A stretch of 59,021 bases of DNA from assembly GCA_910595805.1 (NCBI GenBank), contig CAJVCK010000006.1, positions 1 to 59,021 on the forward strand. Direction: 5' to 3'. A program made the position numbers and the translations under genes. Shown here piece by piece: positions 46,627 to 56,289 of this stretch (position 1 is the stretch's first letter; the number at the start of each line of letters is the position of its first letter). Source of the DNA: an uncultured Candidatus Thioglobus sp. (GTDB lineage: Bacteria > Pseudomonadota > Gammaproteobacteria > PS1 > Thioglobaceae). Under the pieces are notes generated by a model, which was not told the DNA's origin, ran no database searches, and saw only the letters and a list, made by a program, of their open reading frames with translations.

Positions 46627-48135
46627 TTATGCGTTGTTGTGGCGGCGATAACCAATGGCTTCAATTAAATGTTGCTTATTAACCATTTTACTATTATCGA
46701 TATCAGCAATGGTTCTAGCTACTTTAAGTATGCGATGATAAGCCCGTGCTGAAAGTTGAAACTTATTAATTACGTCTTCTAATAACTGTGTATTTCCTTT
46801 ATCCAAAGGCGCCATCTTTTCTACTTCATCTGGCATAAGCATATCGTTTGATTTACTTTGCCGCTCCAACTGCCTATTATAAGCACTTAACACCCTGTCG
46901 CGTATGGTTTCACTACTTTCAATCGGATCTTGAGATTGATTCAACAACACAGCTGTAGGGAGTGGCGGCACATCTAGCACCATGTCAATACGATCTAGCA
47001 ATGGACCTGATATTTTTGAATGATACTTACTAATTTGATCTTCCGTACAATGACATTTGGATGTACCATCACCAAAATATCCACAAGGACAGGGATTCAT
47101 CGCTCCAATTAGCTGAAAATTTGCTGGAAAAGTTATTTGCTGTGCTGCGCGAGATAAATGAACTTCGCCATTCTCTAAAGGCTGTCTTAAAACTTCTAGC
47201 ACATGACGAGGAAACTCGGGCAACTCATCTAAAAACAACACACCCTCATGTGCCAATGATATTTCACCTGGTTTAGGGTTAGTGCCGCCACCCACCAAAG
47301 CGACTGCAGAAGAAGAATGATGCGGCGATCTAAATGGTCGGGTTTGTAAATCGTTCAAACCTAACGGTTTGTTTGCAACTGAATAAATTGAGGCACGTGC
47401 CAGTGCCTTATCTGTAGTCAATGGCGGCATGATCGACGGCAGTCTTTCTGAAAGCATGGTTTTTCCAGAACCTGGCGGACCAATGAGCAGGATATTATGC
47501 CCACCAGCAGCAGCAATTTCTAATGCGCGTTTGGCATGATATTGACCTTTGACCTGAGAGAAATCTTTGTCATATGTAATATTTTTCTGTGTGCTAATGT
47601 TGGGTTTTTCTATCTCAGAGACACCTTGTAAGAATCCACAAATTTCTAGCAAATGTTGGCCTGGGTAAATCAATGCATTTTCAACTAGCGCACCTTGATT
47701 GTAATTTTCTCTTGGAATAACAACAGAGTGTTGGTGGCTCGTCGCTTCAACAATCGCAGGCAATAACCCTTCTGTTGGCCTAAGTAATCCATCAAGCCCC
47801 AATTCACCAAAAAATTCAAACTTTGTTATGTCAATCTTAGGCTTGAGTTGTCCCGAAGCTATCAGCAGCCCTAGAGCAATAGGCAAATCATAACGACCGC
47901 CGCTTTTAGGTAAGTTTGCAGGCGCTAGACTCACAGTAATCCTCTGATTTGGAAATTTGAATTGAGAGTTCATTAAAGCGCTACGGACACGATCTTTAGA
48001 TTCTTTAACCGCGCCTTCTGGCAAACCAACAATAGCAAAACTTGGTAAACCGCCAGAAATATGCACTTCAATCGTTACCAGCGGTGCATTCATGCCGGTT
48101 GCAGCGCGAGTAAAAATTTTAGCTAATTGACTCAT
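46627..48135 (-). CDS. comM: YifB-family Mg-chelatase-like AAA+ ATPase ComM
   Basis: 502 residues. N-terminal Lon-like/ChlI domain with [18 protein letters not shown], a Walker A GPPGSGKT at 219-226, DEAD-like LFLDELPEF, and a C-terminal Mg_chelatase_C region with [15 protein letters not shown]. ComM is a hexameric helicase that speeds branch migration in natural transformation. The start at 48135 has GGAGG 6 nt upstream and overlaps the tsaD stop by 4 nt; a frame from 48162 would sit deeper in tsaD. Presence alone does not show competence, as it occurs widely. Confidence 0.92.
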   Translation of the reverse strand: MSQLAKIFTRAATGMNAPLVTIEVHISGGLPSFAIVGLPEGAVKESKDRVRSALMNSQFKFPNQRITVSLAPANLPKSGGRYDLPIALGLLIASGQLKPKIDITKFEFFGELGLDGLLRPTEGLLPAIVEATSHQHSVVIPRENYNQGALVENALIYPGQHLLEICGFLQGVSEIEKPNISTQKNITYDKDFSQVKGQYHAKRALEIAAAGGHNILLIGPPGSGKTMLSERLPSIMPPLTTDKALARASIYSVANKPLGLNDLQTRPFRSPHHSSSAVALVGGGTNPKPGEISLAHEGVLFLDELPEFPRHVLEVLRQPLENGEVHLSRAAQQITFPANFQLIGAMNPCPCGYFGDGTSKCHCTEDQISKYHSKISGPLLDRIDMVLDVPPLPTAVLLNQSQDPIESSETIRDRVLSAYNRQLERQSKSNDMLMPDEVEKMAPLDKGNTQLLEDVINKFQLSARAYHRILKVARTIADIDNSKMVNKQHLIEAIGYRRHNNA

Positions 48136-49154
48136 ATAGCCTCCAACTCTTCGAGACTCCATCTAGGTTTAACAACAATATCACTACCTGTAGATGCTTG
48201 CCCTTTAGTTAGTCTTAAATGCCCGGCCAAAGCAATCATTGCTCCGTTATCAGTACAAAATTCTTGTCGTGGATAAAACACTTTAATCTCTAACTTTTTA
48301 CCCATTTTATCTAAAACTTGTCGTAGCGACTGATTGGCGCTAACACCGCCTGCCACCACCAAGGTGGAATATTGAGTTTGCTCTAACGCACGTCTGCATT
48401 TGATCATTAAGGTTTGCGTAGCTGCCACTTCAAAAGCCTTAGCAATATCGGCTTTTTGTTCTGGATGCTTGGCAAAAGTATTGCGTGCAAAAGTTTTAAG
48501 GCCACTGAAACTAAAGTCTAGCCCTGGGCGATCAATCATTGGTCTTGGAAATTTAAACGCATCTTGATTGCCCTGTTGTGCAAGCTGCGCCAAAGCTGGG
48601 CCACCTGGATAACCCAAGCCCAAAATCTTGGCCGTTTTGTCGAAAGCCTCGCCCACAGCATCATCTAGTGATTCTCCAAGAATTTGATACTTACCAATGC
48701 CTTTAACGTCGACCAACATTGTATGGCCACCAGACACCAATAATGCCACAAATGGAAATTGTGGCTGTGTTTCTTCAAGTAGTGGCGCTAATAAATGCCC
48801 CTCCATATGGTGTACTGCCAAAGCAGGAATACTCAAACTCCATGCCAGGCTTTTAGCAATCGAAGAGCCGACCAATAACGCTCCTGCTAAGCCTGGACCA
48901 GCCGTATAAGCAATACCACTAATATCACTGAGCTGTAAGTTAGCCTCAGATAAAACCGCTTTTATTAAAGGAATGGCGCGTTGAATATGATCACGTGAAG
49001 CGAGCTCTGGCACTACACCACCATACTCGGCATGCATTTCCACTTGGGAAAACAACTGATGTGCAATTAAGCCTTGGTCTGATGAATATAGCCCGATACC
49101 GGTTTCATCACAAGAACTTTCAATACCTAATGTAACAAAGGGCTTAGTGGTCAC
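48132..49154 (-). CDS. tsaD: tRNA N6-adenosine threonylcarbamoyltransferase TsaD
   Basis: ASKHA-fold enzyme adding threonylcarbamoyl to A37 of ANN-decoding tRNAs. Metal ligands His116 and His120 in [15 protein letters not shown] near the start, and [10 protein letters not shown] near 140. 340 residues from a GTG start lying 11 nt inside lptB. The product t6A is the substrate of TcdA at 9.9 kb. The usual rpsU-dnaG neighbourhood is absent. Confidence 0.96.
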   Translation of the reverse strand: MTTKPFVTLGIESSCDETGIGLYSSDQGLIAHQLFSQVEMHAEYGGVVPELASRDHIQRAIPLIKAVLSEANLQLSDISGIAYTAGPGLAGALLVGSSIAKSLAWSLSIPALAVHHMEGHLLAPLLEETQPQFPFVALLVSGGHTMLVDVKGIGKYQILGESLDDAVGEAFDKTAKILGLGYPGGPALAQLAQQGNQDAFKFPRPMIDRPGLDFSFSGLKTFARNTFAKHPEQKADIAKAFEVAATQTLMIKCRRALEQTQYSTLVVAGGVSANQSLRQVLDKMGKKLEIKVFYPRQEFCTDNGAMIALAGHLRLTKGQASTGSDIVVKPRWSLEELEAI

Positions 49155-49878
49155 TATTTGATTCGCCTAAATAGACTTTTTTCACATCCTCATTAGATAA
49201 GATTTCTGCTTTATCGCCTTTAGCAATAATAGCCCCATCATGGAGTACGTAAGAATGGTCACAAGTATCTAACATTTCGCGATAGTTATGATCAGTAATC
49301 AATACGCCAATGTTTTTATCACGAAGCTGATAAATAATTTTCTGAATATCTCCTACTGAAATTGGATCAACCCCAGCAAAAGGCTCGTCTAACAATACAA
49401 ATTTTGGATTCATTGCCAGTGCTCTGGCGATTTCAACACGTCTACGCTCACCGCCTGAAAGGCTTAATCCATCGATATGACGAATGTGCTCAATGTTAAA
49501 TTCATTTAATAATTCTTCTAATCGGTGTTTTCTTTGCTTCTTCTTTAATTCTGGATTAAGCTCTAAAACCGCCATAATATTGTTTTCGACAGAGAGTTTT
49601 CTAAAGATAGAAGGCTCTTGTGGTAAATAACCCAAACCAAGTTTAGCGCGTTTATGCATAGGTAGCTTGCTAACTTGAACATCATCAATAAAGACTTTAC
49701 CTTTATCAGCCCTCACCAACCCACAAGCGATATAAAAACACGTAGTTTTCCCGGCGCCATTTGGACCTAACAAGCCAACAATTTCACCCGCTTTAACTTC
49801 AAAAGAAACATTACTAACTACTTCACGTTTAGCATATTTTTTATGAATATTTTGAACAGTTAATATGTTTTCTTGCAT
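49144..49878 (-). CDS. lptB: LPS export ABC transporter ATP-binding protein LptB
   Basis: ATPase that powers LPS extraction through LptFG to the outer membrane. Walker A GPNGAGKT at 38-45, Q-loop [14 protein letters not shown] near 85, signature [17 protein letters not shown] near 137, Walker [13 protein letters not shown], switch His in [10 protein letters not shown]. 244 residues. lptA, lptC and rpoN usually flank lptB in gammaproteobacteria but do not here. It overlaps tsaD by 11 nt. Confidence 0.95.
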   Translation of the reverse strand: MQENILTVQNIHKKYAKREVVSNVSFEVKAGEIVGLLGPNGAGKTTCFYIACGLVRADKGKVFIDDVQVSKLPMHKRAKLGLGYLPQEPSIFRKLSVENNIMAVLELNPELKKKQRKHRLEELLNEFNIEHIRHIDGLSLSGGERRRVEIARALAMNPKFVLLDEPFAGVDPISVGDIQKIIYQLRDKNIGVLITDHNYREMLDTCDHSYVLHDGAIIAKGDKAEILSNEDVKKVYLGESNSDH

Positions 49879-49916
49879 AAATTAACAAAGCGTTATTTTG
49901 AGTGCTTAATCTTACC

Positions 49917-50666
49917 CTAAATTAAACGAATTTGTTCGGAGCTATAAGCTTCAATTGTTGCGCCATCCACGTCAATCATCAGTGCGCCTTGCGCATTAAC
50001 GCCACTCGCAATGCCAAGTGTTTTTTTACCTTGGTAATTAAGCTCTAACTGCCTGCCAAATAGGTAATCATGTGTAGCCCATTGCATCTGAAAATCATTA
50101 AAACCATGTTGTTCAAAACGCTGACAATAATGTAACAAGTTGTTAATTAATTTTTCTTGTAACTCAACAAGATTAAACAACTCACGTGTAATTTTAAAAA
50201 GATCTATCCATGGTGTTTTGCACTCAAAATTTTCGTCTAAATGGAAATTTAACCCTAGCCCAATTACAACAGACTGAATATTCTGCTGCACACTATTTTC
50301 AATCAAAATACCGGCTAACTTTTGATTGCCATAAAAAACATCATTTGGCCATTTGAGCTTTAAACCTTCAACATTGTAATTTTTTTTCAACACATCAATA
50401 ACAGATAGGCCAACCATTAAACTTAAGCCATTAAGATTTGTATCTATTGAAAATGGACGGCGTAATGACAATAAAACACTACTGTCTTTTTTACTTAGCC
50501 AAGCTCTCTGATACTGGCCTTTTCCAGCCGTCTGTTCTCTAGCAATACAAACCTTAATATCTGTAGAAAAAGGTAATTTTGTTAGATAATCATTAGTGCT
50601 AGTTATCGACTCTAGAACAAAACACTCAATATCATCAGAAAGCTTTAAAGTAGAATAATTAACCAC
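49917..50666 (-). CDS. birA: Biotin--[acetyl-CoA-carboxylase] ligase
   Basis: Attaches biotin to the carboxyl-carrier protein. ESITSTNDYL and REQTAGKGQYQRAW form the biotinyl-AMP site (GKGQ where E. coli has GRGR), then LKWPNDV and GILIENS. 249 residues: the N-terminal helix-turn-helix of E. coli BirA is missing, so it is a ligase and not a repressor. Start is GTG. Divergent from truA over 50 bp. Confidence 0.93.
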   Translation of the reverse strand: MVNYSTLKLSDDIECFVLESITSTNDYLTKLPFSTDIKVCIAREQTAGKGQYQRAWLSKKDSSVLLSLRRPFSIDTNLNGLSLMVGLSVIDVLKKNYNVEGLKLKWPNDVFYGNQKLAGILIENSVQQNIQSVVIGLGLNFHLDENFECKTPWIDLFKITRELFNLVELQEKLINNLLHYCQRFEQHGFNDFQMQWATHDYLFGRQLELNYQGKKTLGIASGVNAQGALMIDVDGATIEAYSSEQIRLI

Positions 50667-50716
50667 GTATTAATATTTGATAAAATAACTAAATTAATTT
50701 TACACCTAAATTATTT

Positions 50717-51460
50717 ATGAAATTAGCACTCGGTGTGGAATACCTAGGCACAAACTTCCACGGCTGGCAACTACAAAAGTCCGGCATTCGTACTGTTCAA
50801 CAAGTTGTTGAGGAGGCTTTGTCTAGTATTGCTAATGAGCCTATTCGAGTATTTTGTTCGGGTAGAACCGATGCAGGTGTGCATGCTATTGAGCAAATCA
50901 TTCACTTTGAAACCAATGTGAAACGTGAAGATAAGGCCTGGCTATTTGGCGGCAATGTCAATTTACCTCATGATGTTAATTTTAAATGGGCTAAACAAGT
51001 AAATGACGATTTTCATGCGCGTTTTAATGCGCATGCTCGGCAATATCATTACAAAATTCACAATACGCCAGTGCGTTCTGCACTTATAGGTTCTCACTCA
51101 CTTTGGGAACCTAGAGAGTTAAATATAACAGCTATGAGTGCAGCAGCTGAATATTTGCTTGGAGAGCATGATTTTTCTAGCTTTAGAGGGAGCTTGTGCC
51201 AAGCCAAGTCACCGATTAAGACTATTGAATTTGTTCGGTTAACTCAAACTGATAATGAAATCTTGCTAGATATTAAAGCCAATGCTTTTCTACATCACAT
51301 GGTACGCAATATTGTAGGCACCTTGCTCAAGGTTGGTAGAGGTGAAAAGCCAATTGAATGGGCTCAAGAAGTGCTAGAGGCAAAAGATAGAAAGGAGGCG
51401 GGCGCTACAGCACCACCACAAGGACTGTATTTCTTGAAAGCTTTTTACAATAGTCTTTAA
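50717..51460 (+). CDS. truA: tRNA pseudouridine synthase A
   Basis: Makes pseudouridine at tRNA positions 38-40. Catalytic Asp52 in CSGRTDAGVHA; YLGTNFHGWQLQ near the start and HARQYHYKI, FLHHMVRNIVGTLLKVG later are TruA blocks. 247 residues. It ends 15 nt before the convergent SLC13 gene, with no clear terminator between them. Confidence 0.97.
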   Translation: MKLALGVEYLGTNFHGWQLQKSGIRTVQQVVEEALSSIANEPIRVFCSGRTDAGVHAIEQIIHFETNVKREDKAWLFGGNVNLPHDVNFKWAKQVNDDFHARFNAHARQYHYKIHNTPVRSALIGSHSLWEPRELNITAMSAAAEYLLGEHDFSSFRGSLCQAKSPIKTIEFVRLTQTDNEILLDIKANAFLHHMVRNIVGTLLKVGRGEKPIEWAQEVLEAKDRKEAGATAPPQGLYFLKAFYNSL

Positions 51461-51475
51461 TAAATTTTTCTAACC

Positions 51476-53419
51476 TTAGAAAACAAGATTCATCATTGTC
51501 ATCATTACAACAATAAACAAAACTGTCATAATGCCGCCTGCCTTAATAAAGTCAGCAACTTTGTATCCGCCAGGACCCATAATTAACGCGTTCACTTGGT
51601 GCGTTGGAATTAAAAATGAGTTTGAAGTAGCGATCGCAACAGTCAATGCATATACTGCTGGATCTGCACCAACCTGAATTGCAATATTAACTGCAATAGG
51701 AACCAATAAAATTGTTGCACCAACATTAGACATAACCAATGTGAAGAATGTTGCTAAGATGGCAATAGACGTTAAGATAACCCATGGAGCCATATCGCCA
51801 ACAACTTTAACTGTTTCTTGCGCAACCCAAAGAGCGGTGCCAGTTTTAGAAACAGCAAGGCCTAGCGGGATTAAACTTGCAAGTAAAAATACTGTTTTCC
51901 ACGATACCGCCCGATAAGCCTCTTCAATCTTAAGAACGTTAGTCAGAATCATTCCAAGTGCGCCTGTCATCAAGGCAATTGACAACTTAATATCAGTGAA
52001 CAATATTAAAAATAAGGCAATACCAAAAAATACGCCTGCCCATTTTACTTTTTCTGGTCTTGATTCTTCTTGTCTTGGGTATTCAGAGGTTACAACAATA
52101 AAGTCTTTATTATCTTGTAATCGATCCAGATCTTCCCAACAAACATGTGCAACAATCGTGTCACCAGATTGAAACTCCATATCTCGGATACCCTCTCCTT
52201 CTTTCAAGGTATTTCCGTTTCTGTGTAATGCCACCATAGCAATGCCATAGGCTTTTCTAAGCCAAACGTCTCGCGCTGTTTTGCCAATCAAACTAGAATT
52301 TGGTGGGATTACAACTTCTGCTGTGCCGCAATTCTGAGTAGATAGTAAGTCGGTAAATTGTTCAATCTTGTCAGACAATTCTAGCTTAAACCCTTCGACA
52401 AAACTCTCTACATTAGAACGTGATGTCAACACACCAATCGTTGTGTTAGGTTGAATGGTCGTGTCTCTATCTACTGAGTCTTGCCCAATAATTCCGTTAC
52501 CTCTTTCATCCTGCAGAGCGACAACTCTAACTTTCGAAATAGTTTCTATTTCATCTAATTTAAGCCCAACAAGTTTACTGTTTTCAGGAATTTTAATTTC
52601 ATATAAATCGTAATCTATCTGATAAACTTTCTGAAGATACTCAACCGCAGAAACACTCTTGTCTTCTTTTTCTTCTTGTTTTGGTAAAACAAATTTACCA
52701 GCAATAACAAAATAAATAATACCAGTTGCAACTAGCGCCACACCAATCGGAGTGACCGAAAACAAGCCCCATGTTTCCATTTGATTTTCAGCTGACAAGC
52801 CTTGGTTGGTTGTTAGAATTAAATCATTCAACAAAATCAATGGGCTTGAACCAACCATTGTCATCGTACCGCCCAAAATAGCAGTAAAGCCCATTGGCAT
52901 TAACAGCCTTGACATTGGCACGCCTGATTTTGATGAGATACGGCTAACAACTGGAATAAACAATGCGGCTGCGCCAACGTTTTGCATAAATGAAGATATA
53001 AAGCCAACTGTTGAGGAAACGATTGGAATAATTTTAGTTTCTGACGTGCCGCCTTTCTTTACAATAAATGCTGCAACCTTAGTCATTAGACCGGTTTTAT
53101 CTAAACCTGCACCAATAATCATGACAGCAATAATTGAAATAACGGCATTTGATGAAAATCCATCGAACAGTCTGTTGTTATCAACCAGCCCTTCTTCTAA
53201 TCCCATTAACGCATAAACCAATGGCAACGAAGTCAGTCCTAAGATTACCATAACCGTAATAGCGGCTTCATCAACCTCTACAACTTCAAATGCAAAAAGA
53301 TAAATCGTCAACAATAGAATAGCCAACATCCAAGCAATAGGCGTTGTTGGTGCAACAGTTGATAAAAATAGGGTGAAAACGGCAAAAATAATGCCTGCAA
53401 TGACTTTAACGTTAAGCAT
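51476..53419 (-). CDS. SLC13/DASS-family permease with two TrkA-C domains
   Basis: 647-residue inner-membrane transporter. Hydrophobic segments fill about residues 1-235 and 455-647. Between them lie two TrkA_C (RCK_C) regulatory domains, near 270-345 and 360-440 (the second starting VVIPPNSSLIGKTARDVW). The last transport repeat has SNSFLIPTHQVNALIMGPGGY, typical of anion/Na symporters for sulfate or dicarboxylates. It is 63 bp downstream of a SulP gene on the same strand, so a shared anion role (sulfate, possibly bicarbonate) is likely but unproven. Confidence 0.86.
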   Translation of the reverse strand: MLNVKVIAGIIFAVFTLFLSTVAPTTPIAWMLAILLLTIYLFAFEVVEVDEAAITVMVILGLTSLPLVYALMGLEEGLVDNNRLFDGFSSNAVISIIAVMIIGAGLDKTGLMTKVAAFIVKKGGTSETKIIPIVSSTVGFISSFMQNVGAAALFIPVVSRISSKSGVPMSRLLMPMGFTAILGGTMTMVGSSPLILLNDLILTTNQGLSAENQMETWGLFSVTPIGVALVATGIIYFVIAGKFVLPKQEEKEDKSVSAVEYLQKVYQIDYDLYEIKIPENSKLVGLKLDEIETISKVRVVALQDERGNGIIGQDSVDRDTTIQPNTTIGVLTSRSNVESFVEGFKLELSDKIEQFTDLLSTQNCGTAEVVIPPNSSLIGKTARDVWLRKAYGIAMVALHRNGNTLKEGEGIRDMEFQSGDTIVAHVCWEDLDRLQDNKDFIVVTSEYPRQEESRPEKVKWAGVFFGIALFLILFTDIKLSIALMTGALGMILTNVLKIEEAYRAVSWKTVFLLASLIPLGLAVSKTGTALWVAQETVKVVGDMAPWVILTSIAILATFFTLVMSNVGATILLVPIAVNIAIQVGADPAVYALTVAIATSNSFLIPTHQVNALIMGPGGYKVADFIKAGGIMTVLFIVVMMTMMNLVF

Positions 53420-53482
53420 AGTAGTACTGTAGTGAGGAAAGGTAAATTGCGTCTAATTTTAACCTAAAAACACTGACAATAT

Positions 53483-55240
53483 CTACGAGATTAGATGCTT
53501 TAAAGGGCTTTTTGATGCAGCTTCTTCATCGCCTAACTCTCTCCATGCAAAACGCAAAGCAAGAGTGCGACGATCAAAAAAACGTTTACTGCCAAATCTA
53601 TCCATAAAGCCCGCTCTTTTCAATACTTTCTCAATGCCTTCAGTGCGGGCGAATAAGATCTCCACACCATTAGAGGAACAACGATCCAATAAACGAGTAA
53701 GCATATCTTCGCCACTTGAATCAATCCAGTTAATCCCTGCCATATCGACAATAATATATCTTAAGCATTTATGCTTTTCTGCAATTAGTTTAAGTATTTT
53801 GTCTTCAAAATAACCTGCATTAGCAAAATACAGCGATCCTGAATATTTAACAATGGATACCACCTCACAACGCTCTAACTTATTATCTAAAGCATTAACA
53901 AGCATTTTAGATCCATCATGCGCAGAAAGCTCAGTAAATCTAGGCTCCATCGTGCGGTAAAGAAATAAACCTAACGATAAAATTATGCCGATCATAATAC
54001 CATTTTCTAAACTCGGAGCAAAAACTAGCGTCAAAGCAAATGTAATGACTGCTACAAATGCATCATGTTTTTCAACTTTCCAAGCTTGCTTAATTGGCTC
54101 AATTTTGATCAAATTAAGAACCGCTGTCATAATAACAGCCGCAAGTGCCGCTTGCGGAATATGATAAAGCAGAGGCGTTAACCACAATAATGTAAAACCA
54201 ACTAATATAGCTGTAACGACCGATGAAAACCCAGTCACTGCTCCTGCTGAAATATTAACCGCTGAACGGGAGAACGACCCTGAAATTGGATAACCCTGGA
54301 AAACACCAGAGACAAAATTTGCCAAACCTTGACCCATTAATTCTTGGTTAATATCAAGACGCTGTTTTGTTTTAGCTTGCATAACTTTAGCAATAGCGAT
54401 TGCTTCCATAAAGCCAATTAATGCGATTGTAATAGCAATAACTATCATTTCGTTCATCGCTGAAAAGTCAACATCTGGTATTATAAAACTAGGCAAACCC
54501 TCTGGAATCGCACCAACTATGGCGCCACCAAACCCTCCTTCTTCAATAGGTTTGCCAAAATCAATCAGCCAAGAAATAAAAGTGGTAGAAGCGACAGCAA
54601 TTAATACACCTGGTAATTTTGGCTGATATCTTCTAATGCCAATAATAATAATCGAAGCTGCAATTGCAAAAACGAGGGTTAACATATGGGTATTAGTTGC
54701 TGCATTAATAACCGTGCCCCAAACCTGTTCATAACTATATTCACCAGGTCCTTTAGCAACGCCGAAAATTTTATTTAATTGCGAGGCGGCGATAATAATT
54801 GCTGCCGCATTAGTAAAACCAACAACCACAGGGTGGGATAAAAAATTTATCACAAAACCCAGTTTTAATGCTCCCATAGCAAATCGAAAAAAGCCCACCA
54901 TAAGTGCAAGTAACGAAGCATAAGCCGCATAGGTCACCATATCTGCCCCTTCAGGAACAACCATTGGTATCGCTGCAGCAGTAAGAAGCGATACAATAGC
55001 AACAGGGCCTGTGCCTAATTGACGAGATGAACCCATCAAAGCTGCTATCATAACAGGCAAAAATGATGCATACAAACCGTACTGTGGGGCTAACCCTGCT
55101 AGTTGAGCATACGCCATTGATTGTGGCACCAAAACTAGTGCAACCGTCAAACCTGCAACTATATCAGCTCTTAGTACTTTTTGATCTTTTAATTCGTGTA
55201 TCCATACCAAGAAAGGCAAATACTTTGCGAATTTATTCAT
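53483..55240 (-). CDS. SulP-family anion permease with C-terminal STAS domain
   Basis: 585 residues: membrane domain about 15-430 with the SulP signature GLTVALVLVPQSMAYAQLAG (20-39 region) and GSSRQLGTGPVA, then a STAS domain about 455-565 (IIVDMAGINWIDSSGEDML). SulP proteins carry sulfate, bicarbonate, chloride or other anions; BicA of cyanobacteria is a SulP bicarbonate importer. The gene is immediately downstream of cbbQ, which allows inorganic-carbon uptake as a role; sulfate transport is equally allowed in a sulfur oxidiser. Substrate cannot be read from sequence here. Confidence 0.9.
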   Translation of the reverse strand: MNKFAKYLPFLVWIHELKDQKVLRADIVAGLTVALVLVPQSMAYAQLAGLAPQYGLYASFLPVMIAALMGSSRQLGTGPVAIVSLLTAAAIPMVVPEGADMVTYAAYASLLALMVGFFRFAMGALKLGFVINFLSHPVVVGFTNAAAIIIAASQLNKIFGVAKGPGEYSYEQVWGTVINAATNTHMLTLVFAIAASIIIIGIRRYQPKLPGVLIAVASTTFISWLIDFGKPIEEGGFGGAIVGAIPEGLPSFIIPDVDFSAMNEMIVIAITIALIGFMEAIAIAKVMQAKTKQRLDINQELMGQGLANFVSGVFQGYPISGSFSRSAVNISAGAVTGFSSVVTAILVGFTLLWLTPLLYHIPQAALAAVIMTAVLNLIKIEPIKQAWKVEKHDAFVAVITFALTLVFAPSLENGIMIGIILSLGLFLYRTMEPRFTELSAHDGSKMLVNALDNKLERCEVVSIVKYSGSLYFANAGYFEDKILKLIAEKHKCLRYIIVDMAGINWIDSSGEDMLTRLLDRCSSNGVEILFARTEGIEKVLKRAGFMDRFGSKRFFDRRTLALRFAWRELGDEEAASKSPLKHLIS

Positions 55241-55372
55241 GAATTAGCCTTTCTAAAATACTAAAAAATGCGCTCTACTTTTTTACTAAAAAGCTTGTGT
55301 TGACGGGTTTAGAAACTTGGTTTAACGATTGTGTAAAAATTTAAAATCGCTTACGCTTCTATATATTAGAGA

Positions 55373-55378
55373 ATTATA
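55373..55378 (-). promoter_or_regulatory. Candidate -10 for the SulP gene
   Basis: TATAAT on the minus strand, about 133 nt before the SulP start, with no good -35; a palindrome lies where the -35 would be. Long leader if real. Confidence 0.3.
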
Positions 55379-55387
55379 ACATACTTA

Positions 55388-55414
55388 TAGGCTAACCCTT
55401 ATTAGGTTAGCCTA
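55388..55414. other. Perfect inverted repeat between cbbQ and the SulP gene
   Basis: TAGGCTAACC and GGTTAGCCTA, 10-bp arms with a 7-nt spacer, 18 nt after the cbbQ stop. No T-run follows on either strand, so it is not a standard terminator. It could be an mRNA-stabilising stem at the end of the cbb message, or a dimeric-regulator operator about 10 nt upstream of the -10 above. The rest of this 191-bp gap shows no gene. Confidence 0.75.
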
Positions 55415-55431
55415 CATACACTATATTAAAA

Positions 55432-56235
55432 TTAAGCAAAGAATGTGCCGACAGCAGCCCCAAGCGTGTCTCGCATATCTACATCATCCGTTAACGGCTC
55501 AACAAGCGCCATATGACAAGCATCCTGTGGACTAATACCTTTAGAAATCAGTTGACCTGCATATATTAACAAACGAGTTGACATGCCTTCATCTAAACCA
55601 TGGCCCTTTAAGTTACGCGAACGTTGTGCCACTTGAACCAGCTTCTCTGCTGTTTCTTTATCAATGCCAGTCTCGTGTGCAACAATTTCCACCTCCACCT
55701 CGCTAGGTGGGTAGTCAAACGACATGCCGCCGAAACGCTGTTTTGTTGATTGCTTCAAATCTTTCATCATAGACTGATAGCCTGGGTTATATGAAATTAC
55801 AATTTGAAAATCAGGGTGTGCATCAACTTGCTCACCTTTTTTCTCAAGAGGTAATTGACGGCGATGATCAGTTAGCGGGTGAATAACAACCGTCGTATCT
55901 TGACGGGCTTCTACTATCTCATCAAGATAACAAATAGCACCTATACGGGCAGCAGTGGTTAGTGGTCCATCTTGCCATTGTGTGCCATTTGCATCAAGTA
56001 AAAAACGACCAACTAAGTCTGATGCTGTCATATCTTCGTTACAAGCAACACTAATCAGAGGTTTTTGTAGCTTCCACGCCATGTACTCAACAAATCTTGA
56101 TTTTCCACAACCTGTAGGTCCTTTTAATAAGACCGGCATACGGGCAGAATATGCCGCCTCATAACGCTCAACCTCTTGACCAACCTTATGATAATAAGGC
56201 TCTTCGGTTATCATGTATTGACTTGTATCTATCAT
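55432..56235 (-). CDS. cbbQ: RuBisCO activation ATPase CbbQ (MoxR AAA+)
   Basis: 267-residue AAA+ ATPase that with CbbO forms a RuBisCO activase, removing inhibitory sugar phosphates. Walker A GPTGCGKS at 39-46, Walker B ICYLDEIVEAR with Asp105/Glu106, sensor SYNPGY near 148-153, and Arg167 as likely finger in QRFGGMSFDYPP. The C-terminal half fits CbbQ/NorQ. NorQ is the close alternative, but no nor genes are seen; assignment to CbbQ rests on similarity by eye and on the VWA partner upstream. Confidence 0.85.
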   Translation of the reverse strand: MIDTSQYMITEEPYYHKVGQEVERYEAAYSARMPVLLKGPTGCGKSRFVEYMAWKLQKPLISVACNEDMTASDLVGRFLLDANGTQWQDGPLTTAARIGAICYLDEIVEARQDTTVVIHPLTDHRRQLPLEKKGEQVDAHPDFQIVISYNPGYQSMMKDLKQSTKQRFGGMSFDYPPSEVEVEIVAHETGIDKETAEKLVQVAQRSRNLKGHGLDEGMSTRLLIYAGQLISKGISPQDACHMALVEPLTDDVDMRDTLGAAVGTFFA

Positions 56236-56289
56236 CTTTTCCTTTATATTTAGTTAATATCAATTAGAGAATGTATTTTACCTAATTAT

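Noticed and set aside
46627..48135. ComM as evidence of natural competence
   Set aside because: ComM occurs in many non-competent bacteria, and no pilus or comEC genes are in the window.
55388..55414. Standard intrinsic terminator of cbbQ
   Set aside because: Good stem but no T-run on either strand; kept only as an inverted repeat.
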